Origin: a virus | Direction: 5' to 3' (one strand) | DNA length: 23,028 bases | IMG/VR virus record: IMGVR_UViG_3300043331_000268 | Coordinates: 1-23,028 of that record | In this document: positions 22,410-23,028 of the stretch, piece after piece | Numbering within the stretch: the first letter of the stretch is position 1 | Layout: each line of letters opens with the position of its first letter | Translations under genes and position numbers: made by a program | Notes under the pieces: model-generated | What the model saw: only the letters and a program-made list of their open reading frames with translations | Database searches by the model: none | What the model was told of the DNA's origin: nothing

Positions 22410-23028
22410 GTGCCCGATCCAGTAAACCCGCCCCGCAAGCCCGAGCCACCCTGGCTCACCCGCTGGCTCAAGGCCCAGGCTACTGACGCCACCCGCGTCG
22501 CCCCCCAGGCGCCCCAGCTCCCGCCCGTCCCGGTCCTGACAGCCGACAACAGCCAGCCGGGCCGGCGGGAGGCCCTCCGCGAGGCCTACGACAACCCCCA
22601 GGTGAAGCTGGGCCAGGGCCTCCAGGCCGCCCAGGCGGCCGCCGAATTCCTGCCCTCGCCCTTCGGTGACGTGGCCTCGGCCGGCGCCGCGGTGCGGGAG
22701 GCCCGCGCCGGGAACCCCGGCATGGCGGCACTCTCAGCCGCCGGCATCTTGCCCCTGGTGCCCTCGCTCGCCCCGGCCGCCCGGAAGACAGGCATCGCGA
22801 GCCGGCTGAAGAAAGCCATCTCAGAGAACGGCGGCTTCACATTCGATCCGCGCGCTGGTGAATTCGTGCAGTCCGGCGGGTACATGGTCGGTGGTGTGCC
22901 GGGCCAGAAGGGCCTCGCCACTGCGAAGCTGACGCCCCAGGCATTGGAAGATTTCATGCGTGACAATGCCGACCTGCTCTCGCAAGAGGGCATGATGTTC
23001 GGCGGGTGGTTCGACAAGGACAGCGGGA
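22410..23028 (+). CDS. Partial large virion-associated protein, cut by window end
   Basis: At least 206 residues, with no stop before the window end. It begins at GTG 22410 after AAGAGG (22395-22400). The N-terminus is Pro-rich (VNPPRKPEPPWLTRWLKAQ). A hydrophobic Ala-rich stretch (about 70-125, AEFLPSPFGDVASAG, GMAALSAAGILPLVPSLAPA) resembles segments of phage ejection proteins. The last part (GGFTFDPRAGEFVQSGGYMV, then LTPQALEDFMRDNADLL and GMMFGGWFDKD) looks like a folded domain of the type found in large polyvalent phage proteins. The full gene may be long. Function cannot be fixed from this part. Confidence 0.65.
   Translation, partial: MPDPVNPPRKPEPPWLTRWLKAQATDATRVAPQAPQLPPVPVLTADNSQPGRREALREAYDNPQVKLGQGLQAAQAAAEFLPSPFGDVASAGAAVREARAGNPGMAALSAAGILPLVPSLAPAARKTGIASRLKKAISENGGFTFDPRAGEFVQSGGYMVGGVPGQKGLATAKLTPQALEDFMRDNADLLSQEGMMFGGWFDKDSG

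Overview
This window looks like the late (virion) gene region of a GC-rich tailed phage or provirus with a short-tailed (podovirus-like) plan. Every confident gene reads left to right. Genes are tightly packed, and many stop and start codons overlap (GTGA, ATGA, TAATG, TGATG). I see terminase large subunit, portal, scaffold, major capsid protein of the SU10/DUF5309 type, head-tail adaptor, a P22 gp10-like tail protein and a run of glycine/alanine-rich internal (ejection) proteins. No tRNA, integrase, polymerase, repressor or small terminase subunit is visible. High GC and a probable spanin suggest a high-GC Gram-negative host, but this is inference.

Layout. Positions 1-233 are non-coding, with nested inverted repeats (20-70) and a good sigma70-type promoter (116-144). 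A PKD-domain protein with a putative barrel-like C-terminal domain follows (234-1517), then terminase (1554-2978), a small membrane protein, a zinc peptidase (3325-3753), the portal (3841-6114) and a small structural protein (6114-6524). A three-hairpin gap (6525-6605) precedes a 1095-residue repeat protein (6626-9913). Next come a small protein, scaffold (10229-11257) and capsid (11284-12243), closed by an 18-bp palindrome. Then come a spanin-like protein, a conserved 108-residue protein, a GT-A-like glycosyltransferase (13223-13936), the adaptor, an appendage-like protein, a holin-like protein, a beta-rich protein and a DUF5675 protein (15901-16332). The gp10-like tail gene (16329-17843) is followed by a 45-residue protein, a GNAT-like protein, three ejection-type proteins (18342-22250), an ambiguous small-gene slot (22233-22409) and a gene cut by the window end.

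How it fits together. Terminase loads DNA through the portal into a shell of capsid protein built on the scaffold. The adaptor and gp10-like protein close the neck and tail. The ejection proteins probably leave the capsid to form a conduit during infection. The PKD protein and the 1095-residue protein are likely exposed appendages. Lysis functions seem dispersed: spanin-like at 12334, holin-like at 15142, DUF5675 at 15901.

The most notable points are a virion-docking-like N-terminal module shared by the PKD protein and the free 45-residue protein 16 kb away; the three-domain, twelve-repeat protein; three-codon micro-ORFs that take the best ribosome-binding sites of terminase and portal; a row of three hairpins; and a 42-residue membrane ORF on the opposite strand. 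I do not see a clearly new defence or mobile system.
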